DNA from: an uncultured Aquimarina sp.
GTDB taxonomy: Bacteria; Bacteroidota; Bacteroidia; Flavobacteriales; Flavobacteriaceae
Assembly (NCBI GenBank): GCA_947502885.1
Contig: CANNBP010000001.1
Span: 558,001-622,000 of the forward strand
DNA length: 64,000 nucleotides
Direction: 5' to 3'
A program made the translations under genes and the position numbers. Shown here one piece after another: positions 27,138-35,842 of this stretch. Numbering within the stretch: the stretch's first letter is position 1; each line of letters starts with the position of its first letter. The notes under the pieces are model-generated. The model saw nothing but the letters and a program-made list of their open reading frames with translations. It was not told where the DNA came from and ran no database searches.

Positions 27138-27830
27138 CTAGTTTATAGTTGATTGAGCTAATTTTAGAATCTGATTAAACTGTTCGCTTAAGGTAAGATT
27201 CGAATTATCTATTTTAATAGCGTCTTCCGCCTTTTGCAAAGGTGAATCTTTTCTTGTACTGTCTATGTGATCTCTATTTACGACATTCTTTAATACATCT
27301 TCATATGTAACATTATCACCTCTCTCTGTTAGTTCTATAAATCGACGTTCTGCCCTATCTTTGGCGGTTGCTGTCATAAAAAGTTTAAGTTCTGCATCAG
27401 GAAAAACTACAGTACCAATATCTCTACCATCCATTACAATTCCCCTATCCTTTCCCATTTCTTGTTGCTGCTCTACAAGTTTTCGTCTCACACTAGAAAC
27501 AGCAGCAACTTTACTCACAAATTTAGAAACCGCTAAGGTTCTTATTTCTCGTTCTACATTTTCTCCATTCAGTAAAACTTCAGCTAATCCACTTTCATTA
27601 TTAATTCTAAAATTTATGTTAATTTTTGGCAACTCCCCTTCTAAAGCTATTTCATCAAAATGAGATTCATCTATTAACCCTAAACGCATTGCATAAAGTG
27701 AAATTGCTCTATACATAGCACCAGTATCTACATATATATAACCTAATGCTCTGGCTAATTGTTTTGCAACAGTACTTTTTCCTGTTGAAGAATGCCCATC
27801 AATAGCTATTATAATCTTTTTCTTATCCAA
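27138..27830 (-). CDS. cmk: Cytidylate kinase
   Basis: A 230-residue cytosolic kinase that phosphorylates CMP and dCMP to the diphosphates with ATP. The P-loop is IAIDGHSSTGKSTVAKQLARALGYIYVDTGAMYRAISL, highly characteristic of Cmk, with later GIVMDGRDIGTVVFPDAELKLFMTATAKDRAERRF and NRDHIDSTRKDSPLQKAEDAIKIDNS. The length is normal. A TATTTTTG element on the minus strand (27867-27860) lies about 30 bases upstream of the start and may be its -7 box. Monocistronic by layout. Confidence 0.97.
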   Translation of the reverse strand: MDKKKIIIAIDGHSSTGKSTVAKQLARALGYIYVDTGAMYRAISLYAMRLGLIDESHFDEIALEGELPKININFRINNESGLAEVLLNGENVEREIRTLAVSKFVSKVAAVSSVRRKLVEQQQEMGKDRGIVMDGRDIGTVVFPDAELKLFMTATAKDRAERRFIELTERGDNVTYEDVLKNVVNRDHIDSTRKDSPLQKAEDAIKIDNSNLTLSEQFNQILKLAQSTIN

Positions 27831-28113
27831 TTTCTGAGAAATAATATATTACAAAGTCCCAAAAATAAACCAAACTATTCTGAAATTATAGGTTTATCCA
27901 AAAAAATTATTTTCAATACAAAAGTCTCATTTTCATACTTTAATATTTAGCATTTATTATCATAAAATATAAAGTTTTGTCTTTGTTAAAAATTTCTAAA
28001 AAATACAATATATGAACCTTCAACTTGTTATTTACGCTTAACCCCCTGCATTATGAACATAAGTTACTTTATTATAAATCGCCATCTTATTAACCAAAGT
28101 AACATATTTTGAT

Positions 28114-29148
28114 ATGGGCTTTTTTGATTTCTTAAACCAAAAAATTGCCATAGACCTTGGCACTTCCAATACACTTATTATCCATAACGGAAAGATAATA
28201 ATCGATAAACCTTCAATAATTACCATTCATCAAATTACAGGAAAAATAATTGCTGTAGGAAAGGAAGCAGGTATGATGCGAGGCAAAATCAACAAAAACA
28301 TAAAAACAATTTACCCTTTTAATAATGGAGTAATATCAAATTTTGATGCTGCCGAAAAAATGCTAAAAACATTTATAAAGAAGTTCCCCACTTTAAACTC
28401 GGCTATTTTTTCTACGTCATACAACATGATTATCTCAATACCATGTGCTAGCACCGAAGTTGAAATGCGAGCTGTACAAGAATCTGCAAGAAGACTTAAT
28501 GCAAAGCAAATATTTCTGATTCCAGAACCCATAGCAGCAGCATTAGGTAGCGGTATCGATGTATTAGAACCCAAAGGAAATATGGTTGTTGATATTGGGG
28601 GTGGTACCACAGAAATAGCTGTTATTTCGCTCGGAAGAATAATAAGTGGACAATCTGTTAAAGTAGCTGGCAATGTATTTAATGAAGATATTATTCAATA
28701 TGTTCGTGAATCTCGCAATTTACATATAGGCGAATCCATGGCCGAAAAAATTAAAATCAAAATTGGTGCAGCAATGGATAATTTAAGTACTCCTCCTCTA
28801 CCAATTAATGCAGAAGGAAGAGATATGTTGACAGGTAAACCTAAACAAATTAAATTATCACACAAGGAGGTTAGAAAAAGCATTGACACTTCAATAATGC
28901 AAATTGAAAATGCAATTATTGAAACCCTATCTGAAATTCCACCTGAAATTTCTTCAGATATATATAGTACTGGAATTTTACTAACAGGAGGTGGATCCAT
29001 GCTTAGAGGTCTTGACGAACGCTTATCTAAAGTCACTGAACTCCCTGTTCATCTTGGTGACCACCCTTTAAAAGCTGTAGTAAAAGGAAGTAGTAAAGTT
29101 TTAAAAAACCTTGACTTGTACAAAAGCGTACTTGTAAAAAAGAAATAA
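28114..29148 (+). CDS. MreB-like actin homologue (orphan paralogue)
   Basis: A 344-residue protein of the MreB/Mbl actin fold. Phosphate 1 motif: KIAIDLGTSNTLIIHNGKIIIDKPSIITIH; phosphate 2: NMVVDIGGGTTEIAVISLGRI; the adenosine motif ILLTGGGSMLRGLDERL is near residue 295. It normally forms membrane-attached filaments that guide cell-wall synthesis. Here mreC and mreD are absent and neighbours are cmk and lon, so this is an isolated copy and probably not the main rod-shape gene. The short N-terminus (MGFFDFLNQ) may be a membrane-binding helix. The transcript ends at the shared hairpin at 29148-29181. Confidence 0.9.
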   Translation: MGFFDFLNQKIAIDLGTSNTLIIHNGKIIIDKPSIITIHQITGKIIAVGKEAGMMRGKINKNIKTIYPFNNGVISNFDAAEKMLKTFIKKFPTLNSAIFSTSYNMIISIPCASTEVEMRAVQESARRLNAKQIFLIPEPIAAALGSGIDVLEPKGNMVVDIGGGTTEIAVISLGRIISGQSVKVAGNVFNEDIIQYVRESRNLHIGESMAEKIKIKIGAAMDNLSTPPLPINAEGRDMLTGKPKQIKLSHKEVRKSIDTSIMQIENAIIETLSEIPPEISSDIYSTGILLTGGGSMLRGLDERLSKVTELPVHLGDHPLKAVVKGSSKVLKNLDLYKSVLVKKK

Positions 29149-29181
29149 AAAAAGGTGTTTGGTAAACCAAACACCTTTTTT
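29148..29181. terminator. Bidirectional terminator between mreB-like gene and lon
   Basis: Perfect 15-bp stem (29148-29162 with 29167-29181) and a TAAA loop; AAAAAAGGTGTTTGG pairs with CCAAACACCTTTTTT, with flanking A and T runs for both strands. Confidence 0.9.
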
Positions 29182-29201
29182 CTTTTATTAATTGTATGTA
29201 A

Positions 29202-31652
29202 TTACAGCTTCTTAGCGTTAGCTACTTTTGTATTTGTAATTGCCAATTTAAGTACGTCTCTCATATCTTTTACATAGTGAAATTTTAACCCTTTTACATA
29301 TTCTGGTTTTATCTCATCAATGTCACGCTTATTATCCTCACAAAGTAAGATTTCTTTTATATGCGCTCTCTTTGCAGCCAAAATTTTCTCTTTAATCCCA
29401 CCAACAGGTAATACTTTTCCTCTTAATGTAATTTCGCCAGTCATTGCTAGCCCTTTCTTAACCTTACGCTGCGTAAACAATGATACTAAAGAAGTTAACA
29501 TTGTTACACCGGCACTAGGTCCATCTTTAGGAGTAGCACCTTCTGGCACGTGAATATGTACATTATAGCTGTCAAAAATCTCTGGATTTATTTTTAATTC
29601 CTCTGCATTTGCTTTGATATACTCCATAGCAATCGTAGCAGACTCTTTCATTACCTTACCTAGGTTTCCTGTAATACTCAAGGTACCTTTACCTTTAGAA
29701 AGAATCGATTCTATAAACAATATATCTCCTCCAACACTAGTCCAAGCCAAACCTGTAACAACTCCAGCAACATCATTATTTTCATACTTATCACGTTCTA
29801 ACTTTGGCGCTCCTAATACTTCGACAATATCCTCATTACTAATCTTAACATTATACTCTTCCTCCATTGCGATATTCTTGGCTACGTAACGAACAACTTT
29901 TGCTATTTGTTTTTCTAAACCACGTACTCCAGACTCTCTTGTATAGCCTTCAACAATTTTTTCTAATTGGGTTTTTCCTAATTTGATATGGGACTTATCC
30001 AATCCGTGTTCTTTTAATTGTTTTGGTAACAAATGCTGTTTAGCTATTTCTATCTTTTCTTCAATAGTATAACCCGTAACATTAATAATTTCCATTCTAT
30101 CTCGAAGAGCAGGCTGGATACTTGCCATATTATTAGAAGTAGCAATGAACATAACTTTGGATAAATCAAACCCCATTTCTAGGAAATTATCATGAAATTC
30201 TGAATTTTGTTCTGGGTCCAAAACTTCTAATAAAGCAGATGAAGGATCTCCTTGGCTTCCTATAGATAATTTATCTATCTCGTCTAATACAAATACTGGA
30301 TTACTTGTTCCTGCCTTTTTAAGACTTTGTATAATTCGTCCTGGCATTGCTCCGATATAAGTTTTTCTATGTCCTCTTATCTCTGCCTCATCTCTTAATC
30401 CACCCAAAGATATCCTTACATATTCTCTTCCCAAAGCTTCTGCTACCGATTTCCCTAGTGATGTTTTTCCAACTCCCGGAGGCCCATATAGACATAAAAT
30501 AGGAGATTTCATATCATTTCGCAGTTTTAATACTGCTAAGTACTCTATAATACGACGCTTTACTTCGTCTAGCCCATAATGGTCTCTATCTAGTACTTTC
30601 ATAGCACGTTTAAGATCAAACTTATCTGTACTAAACTCGTTCCATGGTAAATCCAGAAAAAGGTCTAAATAATTACGTTGTATTGAGTATTCTGCCACTT
30701 GAGGGTTCATACGCTGCATTTTGGCAAGTTCTTTTTCAAAATGCTTTTTTACCTTATCATCCCATTTCTTTTCTTTACCTCGTAAACGCATTTCTTCTAA
30801 CTCATCTTCATGAGAAACTCCTCCAAGCTCTTCTTGAATTGTTTTCATTTGTTGATGAAGAAAATATTCACGTTGTTGTTGGCTCATATCATGCTGAACC
30901 TTACTTTGTATAACATTTTTAAGCTCCAATTTCTGAAACTCAACATTCATATACTTTAAGGTAGAAAGTGCCCTCTTTTGAAGATCATTTATCTCTAATA
31001 AGTTTTGCTTTTCTTCTACAGGAAGATTTAAGTTCGATGAAACAAAATTGATAAGAAAAGAGTTGCTTTCAATATTTTTAATTGCAAAAGACGCTTCTGA
31101 AGGAATTGCAGGGCTTTCTTTTATAATTTCTAGAGCAAGTTCTTTTATAGAATCAATAATTGCACTAAACTCTTTATTTTCTTTAGCCGGCCTAGCTTCA
31201 GGAACCTCTCTAACTTTAGCTTTCAAATAAGGTAATTCCTGTACTACTTCATCAATATGAAATCTTTTCTTTCCTTGTAGGATAACTGTAGTATTACCAT
31301 CAGGCATTTTAAGAACTCGAAGAATACGGGCAACTACTCCTACCCGATTGATATCTTTTAATGAAGGTGCTTCTACTCCTTCTTCTTTTTGAGAAACTAC
31401 ACCTATGGTTTTACTTCCATTATTCGCTTCATTAAGAAGTTTTATAGAAGTATCTCTTCCTGCTGTAATAGGGATAACTACTCCAGGAAACAATACTGTA
31501 TTTCGTAATGGTAGGATTGGTAATATCTCTGGTAAATCTTCTTTGTCTATTTCTTCTTCATCTTCTGGCGTCATTAATGGTATTAATTCGGCGTCCTCAT
31601 CTATTCCCTGAAATGACAAACTGTCAAGTGTCGTAAATTTGGTTTTAGTCAT
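29202..31652 (-). CDS. lon: ATP-dependent protease La
   Basis: A cytosolic AAA+ protease that degrades misfolded and regulatory proteins. The frame opens at 31733, but ATG 31652 is preferred: it gives the usual N-terminus ([17 protein letters not shown]) and 816 residues. The substrate-binding domain starts at [23 protein letters not shown], the Walker A motif GPPGVGKT is near residues 390-397, Walker B in [11 protein letters not shown]. The catalytic dyad is Ser713 in [11 protein letters not shown] and Lys756 in VGGIKEK. It is monocistronic and divergent from the sigma factor gene. Confidence 0.96.
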   Translation of the reverse strand: MTKTKFTTLDSLSFQGIDEDAELIPLMTPEDEEEIDKEDLPEILPILPLRNTVLFPGVVIPITAGRDTSIKLLNEANNGSKTIGVVSQKEEGVEAPSLKDINRVGVVARILRVLKMPDGNTTVILQGKKRFHIDEVVQELPYLKAKVREVPEARPAKENKEFSAIIDSIKELALEIIKESPAIPSEASFAIKNIESNSFLINFVSSNLNLPVEEKQNLLEINDLQKRALSTLKYMNVEFQKLELKNVIQSKVQHDMSQQQREYFLHQQMKTIQEELGGVSHEDELEEMRLRGKEKKWDDKVKKHFEKELAKMQRMNPQVAEYSIQRNYLDLFLDLPWNEFSTDKFDLKRAMKVLDRDHYGLDEVKRRIIEYLAVLKLRNDMKSPILCLYGPPGVGKTSLGKSVAEALGREYVRISLGGLRDEAEIRGHRKTYIGAMPGRIIQSLKKAGTSNPVFVLDEIDKLSIGSQGDPSSALLEVLDPEQNSEFHDNFLEMGFDLSKVMFIATSNNMASIQPALRDRMEIINVTGYTIEEKIEIAKQHLLPKQLKEHGLDKSHIKLGKTQLEKIVEGYTRESGVRGLEKQIAKVVRYVAKNIAMEEEYNVKISNEDIVEVLGAPKLERDKYENNDVAGVVTGLAWTSVGGDILFIESILSKGKGTLSITGNLGKVMKESATIAMEYIKANAEELKINPEIFDSYNVHIHVPEGATPKDGPSAGVTMLTSLVSLFTQRKVKKGLAMTGEITLRGKVLPVGGIKEKILAAKRAHIKEILLCEDNKRDIDEIKPEYVKGLKFHYVKDMRDVLKLAITNTKVANAKKL

Positions 31653-31873
31653 ATGTATATATAAAGTCATTTTGTCATTACAACAAAACACTATTCTTTT
31701 TTTTAAATTACTGAGTCTAAATAAAATCAACAAAAACCCTACAAAAACAAGGGTTCTTGTATAAATCTACATTTAAACATTCAATTGTTATGCCATAAGT
31801 TTTAGAAAAAAAAATTAAAAAACTGTAACAAAACAAATCAATGGATATCTTTATGTAAAAGTAAATTAATTTT

Positions 31874-32422
31874 TTGGCACTAACCCAACTAAATACCGAG
31901 CAACTCATTGCAAAATGTAGAGAGCATAATCAAAATGCTCAACTAGAAATATATAATCGCTATTATAAGGCCATGTACAATACATCATTAAGAATAATAA
32001 AAGATACAGGTGAAGCAGAAGACATTATGCAAGAGGCATTCTTGACGGCTTTTACAAAATTATCCATGCTTGAAGATAGCTCAATGTTTGGAGCCTGGTT
32101 AAAGAGAATAGTTATAAACGCAAGTTTAACAGCCTCTAGAAAAAAAGTCGCAAATCGCGAAGTTGAATTAGAAAAGGTCGAACATGTTCTTACAGATACT
32201 ATTGAAATTTCTGAAAGAGATATTACTTCTAGTAAGGTAAACACAGTACTAAGCACACTAACTCAATTAAAAGATAGTTATAGCACTGCATTATCACTTC
32301 ATCTTATAGAAGGTTATGATTATGAAGAGATCTGTGAAATAATGAATATTTCGTATTCGAACTGTCGAACACTTATGTCACGAGCAAAAGAAAGTTTACG
32401 AAAAAAATTACAAGTTGTATGA
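31874..32422 (+). CDS. ECF-type RNA polymerase sigma-70 factor
   Basis: A 182-residue sigma factor. Region 2 is EIYNRYYKAMYNTSLRIIKDTGEAEDIMQEAFLTAFTKLSML, which contacts the -10 DNA, and region 4 is SLHLIEGYDYEEICEIMNISYSNCRTLMSRAKESLRKKL. The start is TTG 31874 (MALTQLNTEQLIAKC); no ATG fits before region 2. It overlaps the next gene by four bases (ATGA). With an anti-sigma-like protein and two envelope proteins downstream it forms a self-contained signalling operon. The signal and the target promoters are unknown. Confidence 0.92.
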   Translation: MALTQLNTEQLIAKCREHNQNAQLEIYNRYYKAMYNTSLRIIKDTGEAEDIMQEAFLTAFTKLSMLEDSSMFGAWLKRIVINASLTASRKKVANREVELEKVEHVLTDTIEISERDITSSKVNTVLSTLTQLKDSYSTALSLHLIEGYDYEEICEIMNISYSNCRTLMSRAKESLRKKLQVV

Positions 32423-32979
32423 AGAACAATGAAATTGAACGCTTATTTGAGCATATGCAGGATAAATTAGATATATATGAACCCTCTGTTAATCACCAAG
32501 ATCGTTTTTTGGAAAAACTACAACAGCAAAATAAAGTTGTAACACTGCATCCCAAAAAAAATACTTGGTATCGACAAATAGCTATAGCTGCCTCGATCGC
32601 CATATTGCTAGGAGTAGTATCATTTACATATCTAATTAACCCTACAGAAGAGGTTGATTTGGCAAACATTTCTCCTCAAATGGAAGAAACACAAAGCTTC
32701 TTTGCCTCTGCTATTCAAGTTCAATTAGAGGAAATAAATAAAGTTTCCTCACCAGAAACTGATGTATTAGTTGCCGATGCAATGAATCAATTAGAAAAAC
32801 TAGAAGCCGATTATATTGCTCTAAAAAAAGATCTTTTTCATAGCGGAAATGATAAACGCGTAATCAGTGCTATGATTAAGAATTTTCAGAAACGTGCAAA
32901 CCTCTTAGAAGAAGTGCTTCAAAAAATGAATACCATTAACAATTTTAAATTACACAAAAATGAAAACCATATACTATAA
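32419..32979 (+). CDS. Anti-sigma factor-like transmembrane protein
   Basis: A 186-residue protein with an N-terminal cytoplasmic segment (ERLFEHMQDKLDIYEPSVNHQDRFLEKLQQQNK), one transmembrane helix near residues 51-70 (IAIAASIAILLGVVSFTYLI) and a periplasmic helical C-terminal part (QLEEINKVSSPETDVLVADAMNQLEKLEADYIALKKDLFHSGN). This fits an anti-sigma factor with a coiled-coil sensor. The zinc-finger motif HxxxCxxC of ZAS proteins is absent. Translational coupling to the sigma gene (4-base overlap) supports the pairing, and the end overlaps the next gene by 20 bases. Confidence 0.8.
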   Translation: MKNNEIERLFEHMQDKLDIYEPSVNHQDRFLEKLQQQNKVVTLHPKKNTWYRQIAIAASIAILLGVVSFTYLINPTEEVDLANISPQMEETQSFFASAIQVQLEEINKVSSPETDVLVADAMNQLEKLEADYIALKKDLFHSGNDKRVISAMIKNFQKRANLLEEVLQKMNTINNFKLHKNENHIL

Positions 32980-34051
32980 TATATTAATCCTTATGCTCAT
33001 TCCTGCCTTATCCATTGCTCATAATGGAGAGTTAAAAGGAAAATACACCAAGGAAAAAACAATGAAAAAAGAGTTTCAAGTCAACTCAAATGCTTTACTA
33101 AAAATCAGTAATGATTATGGAAACCTTGATATAACATCATGGAATGAAAACCGTGTTGTGATAGAAGTCTCAATCAAAGTTAGTGGAAATAATGAAGAAA
33201 AAGTAATCAAGAAATTAGAAGCTATTAATGTGGATTTTAGTTCTTCATCAGATTTAGTAAGTGCTAGAACGACTTTTAACAAAAACAATAGCTCTTGGTG
33301 GGATAAATGGACCAATGGCTGGAATAACAACATCAATATGAAGATTAATTACACCGTAAAGGTTCCTATTACTAACAGTGTAGATCTTAATAATGATTAC
33401 GGAAATATTACTCTCGACAAAATAGAAGGAAATTCAAAAATCAACTGTGATTACGGTCAAATAATACTTGGTGAGTTATTAGGCGAAAATAACTATATCA
33501 ATATAGACTATACCAATAATAGTTCTATCAATTATATAAAGAATGGAACAATAAATGCTGATTACTCGGATTTTGAAGTAACCAAAAGCAATCGAATTGA
33601 CCTTAACGCAGACTATACTCAATCTAGATTTAAATCTATCGAAAATCTAAATTACAATTGCGATTATGGTGGAATTCATATAGAAAATGGCGGTAATGTT
33701 GTTGGAGACTCTGATTACTTAAATACCAAAATCAAAAATATTAGTAACGAGTTAATTATTAATTCTGATTATGGATCAATAGATATTCAAAACTTAGATC
33801 CCTCATTTAAAAACGTAACGATCAAAACAGATTATACTGGGGTACGTATTGGATATAAAGAAACTTGTAACTTTGATATAAGCCTTAAAACATCTTATGG
33901 AGGTATTAAGGTTGATGAATCTATTGAAGTAAACAAAAAATACGTTAAAGATTCTAAAAAAGAATACCAAGGATATTATGGGACTAAAAATAGCGGTAAT
34001 TCAATCACAATATTATCCAGTTATGGTGGAATCAAATTATCTAAAAATTAA
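32960..34051 (+). CDS. DUF4097-like repetitive beta-helical envelope protein
   Basis: A 363-residue exported protein (signal MKTIYYNILILMLIPALSIAH). From about residue 45 the sequence is built of irregular repeats of about 20 residues around a D-Y-G or D-Y core: NDYGNLDIT, NNDYGNITL, NCDYGQIIL, NADYSDFEV, NADYTQSRF, NCDYGGIHI, NSDYGSIDI, KTDYTGVRI, KTSYGGIKV, LSSYGGIKL. This is the pattern of DUF4097-type adhesin-like right-handed beta-helices. It follows the anti-sigma-like gene with an overlap of 20 bases and belongs to the same operon. Target and function are unknown; it may be the regulon output or envelope stress sensor. Confidence 0.8.
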   Translation: MKTIYYNILILMLIPALSIAHNGELKGKYTKEKTMKKEFQVNSNALLKISNDYGNLDITSWNENRVVIEVSIKVSGNNEEKVIKKLEAINVDFSSSSDLVSARTTFNKNNSSWWDKWTNGWNNNINMKINYTVKVPITNSVDLNNDYGNITLDKIEGNSKINCDYGQIILGELLGENNYINIDYTNNSSINYIKNGTINADYSDFEVTKSNRIDLNADYTQSRFKSIENLNYNCDYGGIHIENGGNVVGDSDYLNTKIKNISNELIINSDYGSIDIQNLDPSFKNVTIKTDYTGVRIGYKETCNFDISLKTSYGGIKVDESIEVNKKYVKDSKKEYQGYYGTKNSGNSITILSSYGGIKLSKN

Positions 34052-34058
34052 TACTACA

Positions 34059-34811
34059 ATGAATAAATCAATCAACAAAATGAAGACAGTAATGTTAATC
34101 TTAGGGATAACCCTATGCAGTATTCCCTCTTTATCAGCACAATGGGGAGGTGGAAAGAAAATTAAAGGTGATGGTAATACTGTTACAAAAAGTAGAGAAA
34201 CCTCTGATTATGATCAAATAAAAGTAAAGGGAAGTCTGGATGTCTCTCTGGTAGCTGGTACTGAAGGTAAAATAAGTATTAAAGGAGAAAGTAACCTTAT
34301 TCCCTACATCAAAACAGAAGTTGAAAATGATATCCTTAAAGTGTATGTAAAAAAAGGATATTATTTAAAACCATCTTATGGTTATAAATTAATCATTACA
34401 GTTCCTTTTAAAGATATTAGTCAAGTTACTTTATCTGGATCTGGTGATGTTTACGGATCAGATACAATCAAGGCTTCTGATTTTAAAACAGGAATATCCG
34501 GATCTGGTGATGTGCAATTAGTCGTTGATGCTAAAAATGTATATGGTCAAGTATCAGGAAGTGGTGATCTTGTATTAAAAGGAAACGCAGATAGCTTTAC
34601 AGGAAGTGTTTCTGGATCTGGTGACCTTTCTGCATATAACCTAAAAGCAAAAAATGTAACCGCAAAAGTAGCGGGTTCTGGAGATGTTGAAGTAACGGCT
34701 ACTTCTATGTTAAAAGCTCGTGTATCTGGCTCTGGAGATATTTTCTACAAAGGAAACCCTGAAAAAGAAGATAAAAAAGTATCTGGTTCGGGTGATATTA
34801 CTAAGAGATAG
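34059..34811 (+). CDS. Head-GIN (DUF2807) domain envelope protein
   Basis: A 250-residue exported protein. The start at 34059 is chosen (MNKSINKMKTVMLILGITLCSIPSLSAQ) because the upstream part of the frame lies inside the previous gene. The mature domain opens with GDGNTVTKSRETSDYDQIKVKGSLDVSLVAGTEGKISIKGE, the typical DUF2807 start, and then carries seven SGSGD repeats (GSGDVYGSD, GSGDVQLV, GSGDLVLKG, GSGDLSAYN, GSGDVEVTA, GSGDIFYKG, GSGDITKR) that probably form a right-handed beta-helix. It is the last gene of the sigma operon, ended by a perfect palindrome at 34829-34876. Confidence 0.88.
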   Translation: MNKSINKMKTVMLILGITLCSIPSLSAQWGGGKKIKGDGNTVTKSRETSDYDQIKVKGSLDVSLVAGTEGKISIKGESNLIPYIKTEVENDILKVYVKKGYYLKPSYGYKLIITVPFKDISQVTLSGSGDVYGSDTIKASDFKTGISGSGDVQLVVDAKNVYGQVSGSGDLVLKGNADSFTGSVSGSGDLSAYNLKAKNVTAKVAGSGDVEVTATSMLKARVSGSGDIFYKGNPEKEDKKVSGSGDITKR

Positions 34812-34828
34812 TATTTCATTTAATATAT

Positions 34829-34876
34829 AAAACAAGAAACGCTAAGGTAATTAATTACCTTAGCGTTTCTTGTTTT
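34829..34876. terminator. Perfect 48-base palindromic terminator
   Basis: 24-base arms (34829-34852 and 34853-34876) are exact reverse complements. AAAACAAGAAACGCTAAGG on the left pairs with CCTTAGCGTTTCTTGTTTT on the right; the centre AATTAATT forms the loop. It sits 17 bases after the stop of the DUF2807 gene. Confidence 0.85.
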
Positions 34877-35104
34877 ACAGCACATCCCATTTTGAGTATT
34901 TCATAAGATCTATGTTTTTAAAATTTAAATGGCCTTACATCAAAAAAACCTTATAAAAACAAAAACTTATAACAAGTAATTAATTAAATTTTACATTTTT
35001 TACATTATATTATGACCTCATTACAATATCATCTCTATTTGATGGTTATAGTCTTGCTTTAAACGCAACATTGTACATGATATTCACCCCAAAACTAAAC
35101 TGTA

Positions 35105-35842
35105 TTGCAATTTTTTAAGAAAAAGGAAATTCCACTAAAGGAATTCATACCGCAAGGCTATGTAGATATTCACTCACATCTAATACCTGCCATTGATGAT
35201 GGTGTTAAAACCGCTTACCAGTCGGCTTATATTTTGGAGCGATTTGAGAGCTTTGGGATGAAAAAGGTAATCACCACACCTCACATAATTAATGATGTTT
35301 GGCCAAATACATCAAATACAATATTAGAAAAATATAAAGACCTTAAAGACACCATTACATCTTTAGGTATTAAAAATATTGAAACGCATGTTAGCGCAGA
35401 ATATATGATGGATGATCTATTCTTTCAGAGGCTTAAGAATAAAGATATCTTACCATTATCAAAAAATTATATTTTGGTCGAAATGTCTACTTTTAATGCA
35501 CCGATCAATCTTAATGAAATTTTATTTGAAATAAAATTAGAAGGATACACTCCTATACTTGCTCATCCTGAACGTTATACTTTTTATCAAAATGATTTAA
35601 AAAAATTCGATGAATTAAAAGAATCAGGCTTTTTATTTCAACTGAATCTCTTATCCCTATCAGGATACTACGGAGACGAGGTTAAGTCTTTTTCGAAAAA
35701 ATTAGTAAATCATGAGTATATAGATTTTACAGGTACAGATATTCATAACTACCATCAACTAGAGGTGTTAGAAAAAGGAATAGATCCAAAAATTGCAAAG
35801 AAAGTCTCTAATTTAATGGAAAACAACGCTATTTTCTCTTAA
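35105..35842 (+). CDS. CpsB/CapC-type tyrosine-protein phosphatase (PHP family)
   Basis: A 245-residue cytosolic metallophosphatase that dephosphorylates Wzc-type kinases and so controls capsule assembly. The metal site starts at YVDIHSHLIPAIDDGVKTAYQS, with later VITTPHIINDVWP, ILAHPERYTFYQ and DFTGTDIHNYHQLEVLEKG carrying the remaining His and Asp ligands. The start is TTG 35105; homologues begin with a similar QFFKKK-like stretch, but another start is possible. It is convergent with the wzc-like gene, with 14 bases of 3' overlap. Confidence 0.9.
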   Translation: MQFFKKKEIPLKEFIPQGYVDIHSHLIPAIDDGVKTAYQSAYILERFESFGMKKVITTPHIINDVWPNTSNTILEKYKDLKDTITSLGIKNIETHVSAEYMMDDLFFQRLKNKDILPLSKNYILVEMSTFNAPINLNEILFEIKLEGYTPILAHPERYTFYQNDLKKFDELKESGFLFQLNLLSLSGYYGDEVKSFSKKLVNHEYIDFTGTDIHNYHQLEVLEKGIDPKIAKKVSNLMENNAIFS

